64,000 nucleotides of DNA from contig JAEPPZ010000001.1 in assembly GCA_017640785.1 (NCBI GenBank), forward strand, positions 540,182 through 604,181, written 5' to 3'. The DNA is from Balneola sp. (GTDB lineage: Bacteria > Bacteroidota > Rhodothermia > Balneolales > Balneolaceae). This document shows, one piece after another, positions 60,502 through 64,000 of this stretch; within the stretch, counting starts at the first letter, position 1; every line of letters begins with the position of its first letter. The notes beneath the pieces were generated by a model. It saw only the letters and a program-made list of their open reading frames with translations. It did not search any database and had not been told where the DNA came from. The position numbers and the translations under genes are program-made.

Positions 60502-61551
60502 TCAATCTTTTATTATCTGGTTCTCAACAACAGAACGATTTATGTACCATGTGGTTGCCATCATCCCAAATGCAATGCTTATGTAATAACTGATGATCCT
60601 CCAAAGGAATACTGCAAGTCCAATAAACGAAGGTCTTGAAATTAATGGCCCCTGAAAAAGAACAAATAAACCTTCAACGCCACCACTACCGCCGGGTGTA
60701 GGTACAACCAGAAAAGCTAAATTCATTGCTAAACTTCTCAACACAGATAGTACCTCAGGTGCAGGTAATAGACTTAAAATAACAATTGTTGCAAGCGCAA
60801 TTCTACAGATCCATGACATCGTGGAAAGGGCAAAAGCTTTGATCAAAAAGCTAAGAGGTTTTTTTCTTAACTGATGAGCATATTCTTCCAGATTCTCGAC
60901 TTCATCAGCAACTTTATCTCTGTACTTTCTCAATAAAGGAAGCTTAAAGACATAAAGCACTACTTTTTTAATAGCTGCAGGATTGATCAGTACTCCATAA
61001 GCCAATAAACCTGCATACGCCAATAACGAACCATACAAAATTACCATCGAAGCTTCCCCAACCAATCCGATTTCAGGAGGAACAACTTCATAAAATACTC
61101 CTCCGATTAGCAAAATTGGAATAGCTGCAGCGAACCATATCTGGTCAAGTAGTACACCATATAAAACTATAGCTGTAGCAGATCCTAACTTCATTCCTTC
61201 TTTGTTCATAGCATAAGTAGCCATAGGGGCACCCCCACCAACAGAAGAAGGAGTAACTGCCGAAGTAAAATCCCAAGCTAAAATCACGCGAAATGATGCG
61301 AGCCATGATATTTGTTTTTCAGATAGAAACCGGATCTTAGCTGCTGAAAACCACACTCTCAAAAATGAAACAAAAAGGGCTATAAAAAGCCCTGGTAATC
61401 GTTTTGGCACCAAGTGCTCAAGAACGCCTGGAGTATAAGTATACCAGATTACCCCAGCCATTGTAGCAATACTCAATCCAATTGATATAATCAGATATTT
61501 CTTGGATACGAACTTTTGTGGCTGTGTGTTATTTATAGCTTCTGAACTCAA
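60502..61551 (-). CDS. Flippase-like membrane protein (UPF0104/LPG synthase TM region)
   Basis: The 349-residue product has about eight transmembrane helices with the family pattern ITSAVTPSSVGGGAPMATYAMNKEGM-like segment (seen as TPSSVGGGAPMATY) and the late PTPGGSGGVEGLF. These mark the lysylphosphatidylglycerol synthase transmembrane-region family. The synthase catalytic domain is missing. Members are thought to translocate lipids; the substrate here is unknown. The start is TTG at 61551. It precedes radA. Confidence 0.82.
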   Translation of the reverse strand: MSSEAINNTQPQKFVSKKYLIISIGLSIATMAGVIWYTYTPGVLEHLVPKRLPGLFIALFVSFLRVWFSAAKIRFLSEKQISWLASFRVILAWDFTSAVTPSSVGGGAPMATYAMNKEGMKLGSATAIVLYGVLLDQIWFAAAIPILLIGGVFYEVVPPEIGLVGEASMVILYGSLLAYAGLLAYGVLINPAAIKKVVLYVFKLPLLRKYRDKVADEVENLEEYAHQLRKKPLSFLIKAFALSTMSWICRIALATIVILSLLPAPEVLSVLRSLAMNLAFLVVPTPGGSGGVEGLFVLFQGPLISRPSFIGLAVFLWRIISYYISIAFGMMATTWYINRSVVENQIIKD

Positions 61552-61579
61552 ATAATCTGGTATTCATTTTTTAGATGAT

Positions 61580-61609
61580 AAAAAAAGCCCTGTCGAATAA
61601 CGACAAGGC
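61580..61609 (-). terminator. Intrinsic terminator after the aldolase gene
   Basis: On the minus strand, GCCTTGTCG and CGACAGGGC form a stem with a TTATT loop, followed by TTTTTTT. It lies 20-50 bases after the aldolase stop and separates that gene from the flippase-radA unit. Confidence 0.85.
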
Positions 61610-61628
61610 ATAACTCTTTACGTGCTAA

Positions 61629-62705
61629 TTAAGCTAAAGTTATATCTTCATCAAGATAAACATCCTGAATCATATTCAATAACTTAACACCATCTTTGAT
61701 CGGACGTTGGAACGCTTTTCGACCACTGATAAGTCCCATGCCACCTGCTCTTTTGTTAATAACTGCTGTCTTTACAGCATCAGCAAAGTCATTATCTCCG
61801 GAAGCACCACCTGAGTTTATCAAACCGGCACGACCTGCAAAACAGTTTATAACCTGATATCTGGCTAAATCGATTGGGTGATCTGAAGTCAGTTCAGAAT
61901 AAATTCGCTCATCCAGCTTTCCATAACTTGAATCACCTGTGTTTAAAGCCTTAAAACCACCATTATTAGTAGGTAGTTTTTGCTTAATGATATCAGCACC
62001 TAAAGTTGTACCAATATGATTTGCCTGACCGGTAAGATCTGCTGATGTATGGTAATCTTTGCCATCCACTTTAAAAGCATTGTTTCTGGTATAGCACCAA
62101 AGAATAGTAGCCATTCCAAGTTCATGTGCATAAGAAAACGCTTCAGCAACTTCCTGTATTTGGCGGCTAGATTCTTCAGAACCGAAATAGATAGTAGCTC
62201 CAACTGCTGCAGCTCCCATATTGTACGCCTGCTCAATATTACCGAACATGATCTGATCAAAAGTATTCGGATATGTCAACAATTCATTATGGTTGATCTT
62301 AACAATAAATGGAATCTTGTGGGCATATTTTCTTGACATGGAAGCAAGTACTCCAAAAGTGGAAGCTACGCCATTACATCCGGCTTCAATTGCAAGCTTG
62401 ATAATATTCTCAGGATCGAAATAGTCCGGATTTTTTGCAAATGATGCGCCACCTGAATGCTCAATTCCCTGATCTACAGGAAGAATAGAAACATATCCTG
62501 TTCCACCAAGTCTTCCATGATCAAGCAACCACTGAAGGTTACCTAACACTCTGTTATTTCTATCTGAGTGATACCAAACCTCATCAACATAATTACCGGA
62601 TGGCTTGATCAACCGCTCTTTTTTAATAGTTTGGCTGGTATGATTTAGTAAGAAAGATGCTTCATCCCCTAAAAGTTCTTCTATACTCTTTGTTCCAAGT
62701 GACAT
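61629..62705 (-). CDS. fbaB: Class I fructose-bisphosphate aldolase (DhnA type)
   Basis: The 358-residue product matches the DhnA-type class I aldolases (FbaB), which cleave fructose 1,6-bisphosphate through a Schiff base in glycolysis and gluconeogenesis. Conserved segments are [39 protein letters not shown] and the phosphate-binding INSGGASG with [12 protein letters not shown]. It is cytoplasmic. A single-gene unit is suggested by the terminator after it. Confidence 0.92.
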   Translation of the reverse strand: MSLGTKSIEELLGDEASFLLNHTSQTIKKERLIKPSGNYVDEVWYHSDRNNRVLGNLQWLLDHGRLGGTGYVSILPVDQGIEHSGGASFAKNPDYFDPENIIKLAIEAGCNGVASTFGVLASMSRKYAHKIPFIVKINHNELLTYPNTFDQIMFGNIEQAYNMGAAAVGATIYFGSEESSRQIQEVAEAFSYAHELGMATILWCYTRNNAFKVDGKDYHTSADLTGQANHIGTTLGADIIKQKLPTNNGGFKALNTGDSSYGKLDERIYSELTSDHPIDLARYQVINCFAGRAGLINSGGASGDNDFADAVKTAVINKRAGGMGLISGRKAFQRPIKDGVKLLNMIQDVYLDEDITLA

Positions 62706-62816
62706 AGTTACAATAAATTTGATATTAATTTTAAAGGCTAAAATATAGTAGTTAATCTACGAAATGACTAACAAAGACTATCAAAATCGATGCTGAAAAT
62801 ATTGTCGGACATTCCT

Positions 62817-62824
62817 TAACTTTG
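62817..62824 (+). promoter_or_regulatory. Possible -7 box before dus
   Basis: TAACTTTG fits the TAnnTTTG pattern and ends 4 bases before the dus start codon, so the transcript would have almost no leader. No matching -33 element was seen, so this is tentative. Confidence 0.3.
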
Positions 62825-62828
62825 AGTT

Positions 62829-63818
62829 ATGAATATTGATGACATCACTTTACCGAAAAAACCGCTTTTCCTAGCACCGATGGAAGACGTAACAGATTCG
62901 CCTTTCAGACAGATTTGCAGAGAAAAGGGTGCCGATATAGTATTTACTGAATTTATCAGCTCTGAAGCACTTATACGTGATTCTGAGATCGCACTTCATA
63001 AAATGAGCTTTGATGAGAGTGAGCGACCATTTGGAGTTCAGATATTTGGAGGGCGTGAAGAAGCCATGCATGGCGCTGCTAAAGTAGCTTTGAATAACAA
63101 TCCTGATGTAGTTGATATCAACTTCGGTTGCCCTGTTTATAAAGTGGTCAACAAAGGTGCCGGAGCTGCTTGTCTCAAAGATCTTGATATGATGGAGCGC
63201 ATGGCTGGAACTGTTGTAGATGCCGTTACTGACAGACCTGTAACCGTAAAAACCAGACTCGGCTGGGATGATGATACTATCAAAATTCAGGAAGTGGCTT
63301 TGATGCTTCAAAAACTGGGAGTGAAAGCATTAACGGTTCATGCCCGAACACGTTGTCAAAAATATAAAGGGGATGCCCGATGGGAATGGCTAAAAAAACT
63401 TAAAAACACCCCCGGACTTGAAATCCCCATTATTGGAAATGGAGATGTAACTTCTCCTGAACTCGCAAAAAAGATGTTCGACGAAACCGGTGTTGATGGA
63501 GTTATGATCGGCAGGGGCGCCATCGGAAATCCTTGGATCTTTGAACAATCCAGACATTATCTGGAAACAGGAGAGTTATTACCAGAACCAACTTTAGAAG
63601 AAAAGCTGAATGTTTGCGCAGAACAACTTCGTAAATCAGTTGTTCATCAAGGCGAAAAGTACGGCGTTGTGATCATGAAAAAACATTACGGCCAATATCT
63701 GAAAGGCATTTATAACGGGAAAAAACTCCGTATGGAGCTGATGAAACATGATACGATGGATCCGATTCTGGAAATCCTTCTCAACTTCAAGGAAGAAGAT
63801 ACTTTTGCTTTAGCTTGA
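62829..63818 (+). CDS. dusB: tRNA-dihydrouridine synthase (DusB type)
   Basis: The 329-residue flavoenzyme reduces uridines in tRNA D-loops. It has the FMN-barrel start LFLAPMEDVTDSPFR, the catalytic Cys in INFGCPVYKVVNKGAGAACL, the HARTRCQKYKGDARW segment, and GNGDVTSPELA with MIGRGAIGNPWIF for phosphate binding. A C-terminal helical domain follows. It matches the usual Dus length. After it, 182 bases to the window edge hold no gene that I can see. Confidence 0.94.
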   Translation: MNIDDITLPKKPLFLAPMEDVTDSPFRQICREKGADIVFTEFISSEALIRDSEIALHKMSFDESERPFGVQIFGGREEAMHGAAKVALNNNPDVVDINFGCPVYKVVNKGAGAACLKDLDMMERMAGTVVDAVTDRPVTVKTRLGWDDDTIKIQEVALMLQKLGVKALTVHARTRCQKYKGDARWEWLKKLKNTPGLEIPIIGNGDVTSPELAKKMFDETGVDGVMIGRGAIGNPWIFEQSRHYLETGELLPEPTLEEKLNVCAEQLRKSVVHQGEKYGVVIMKKHYGQYLKGIYNGKKLRMELMKHDTMDPILEILLNFKEEDTFALA

Positions 63819-64000
63819 TGAGTTTATGTGCCACAAAAACACGGAAACACTAGATTTTAATTCTCTTTCGTGCTTCAAACTTTATAGAGGTAAAAGTTTT
63901 TCGAATCCATTTCGTAACCTTTTTATTTTCATCAAGTGTAATAATTGACAACTCTAATTAAATCGATTTCTTTCTTTAATGCTCAGAGCTATATTTTGTG

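Noticed and set aside
63819-64000. Repeat-like arm with CACAAAAACACGGAAACAC near the right edge
   Set aside because: It recalls a dispersed palindromic repeat, but no matching second arm could be shown within the window.

Overview
The window is most likely chromosomal DNA of a marine-type Bacteroidota/Balneolota bacterium (a Balneolaceae member such as Balneola or Gracilimonas would fit). The reasons are a fused alpha/beta 2-oxoacid dehydrogenase E1, a DUF3667 protein, a TIGR02757 protein, class I fructose-bisphosphate aldolase, serine palmitoyltransferase-based sphingolipid synthesis, HMA-AraC regulators, and -7 boxes of the TAnnTTTG type. No rRNA, tRNA, CRISPR array, transposase, integrase or phage gene was found.

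Layout. (1) 1-1010 is the 5' part of a CBASS-type CD-NTase (anti-phage cyclic-nucleotide synthase) that runs off the left edge. (2) 1129-5666 is core metabolism on the minus strand: a DUF420 membrane protein, fused E1 alpha/beta, and fumarase C. (3) 5.97-48.65 kb is a roughly 43-kb metal-resistance island. It opens with an HMA-AraC regulator and a copper P-type ATPase (copA). A MerR-controlled metallothionein-like gene, merR and a mercury module (ArsR, MerTP, a small Cys-rich protein and a MerA-like flavoprotein) follow. Next comes a 20-kb minus-strand copper operon, transcribed from about 33 kb down to 12.9 kb: CusA, CusC and CusB, DUF3347, a CPH-type ATPase, two multicopper oxidases, CopB, a PII-like protein, small membrane and Met-rich proteins, DUF302, SHOCT, a DUF318 permease, DUF2231, NTF2-like proteins and a cytochrome c. 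A divergent control region at 33.6-33.77 kb separates it from a plus-strand divalent-metal operon (a CzcA-TolC fusion, CzcB, PII-like, and a membrane AlbA_2 protein). The last block is an SPC-type ATPase, an HMA-CDF fusion, a CDF, a second HMA-AraC regulator and a CPC-type ATPase. (4) 48.67-54.5 kb looks like a glycosphingolipid cluster (GNAT acyltransferase, Spt, two GT4 glycosyltransferases, an NAD-dependent epimerase/reductase). (5) 54.5-63.8 kb is housekeeping: an exported Ig-like protein, mutY, TIGR02757, DUF3667, rpsU, radA, a flippase-like membrane protein, class I aldolase and dus.

Working together, cytoplasmic metal is sensed by MerR, ArsR and HMA-AraC regulators and pumped out by four P1B ATPases and two CDF proteins. 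Periplasmic Cu(I) is oxidised by multicopper oxidases, bound by Met-, His- and Cys-rich proteins, and expelled by two tripartite RND systems. Mercury is imported by MerTP, presumably towards the flavoprotein.

The most notable items are the HMA-AraC regulators with a 21-bp-phased direct repeat beside copA, the MerR promoter in front of a metallothionein-like gene, a mercury module without a canonical MerA, an RND-TolC fusion that keeps an internal signal peptide, phased TACATCAA repeats between the two RND operons, and the CBASS gene at the edge.
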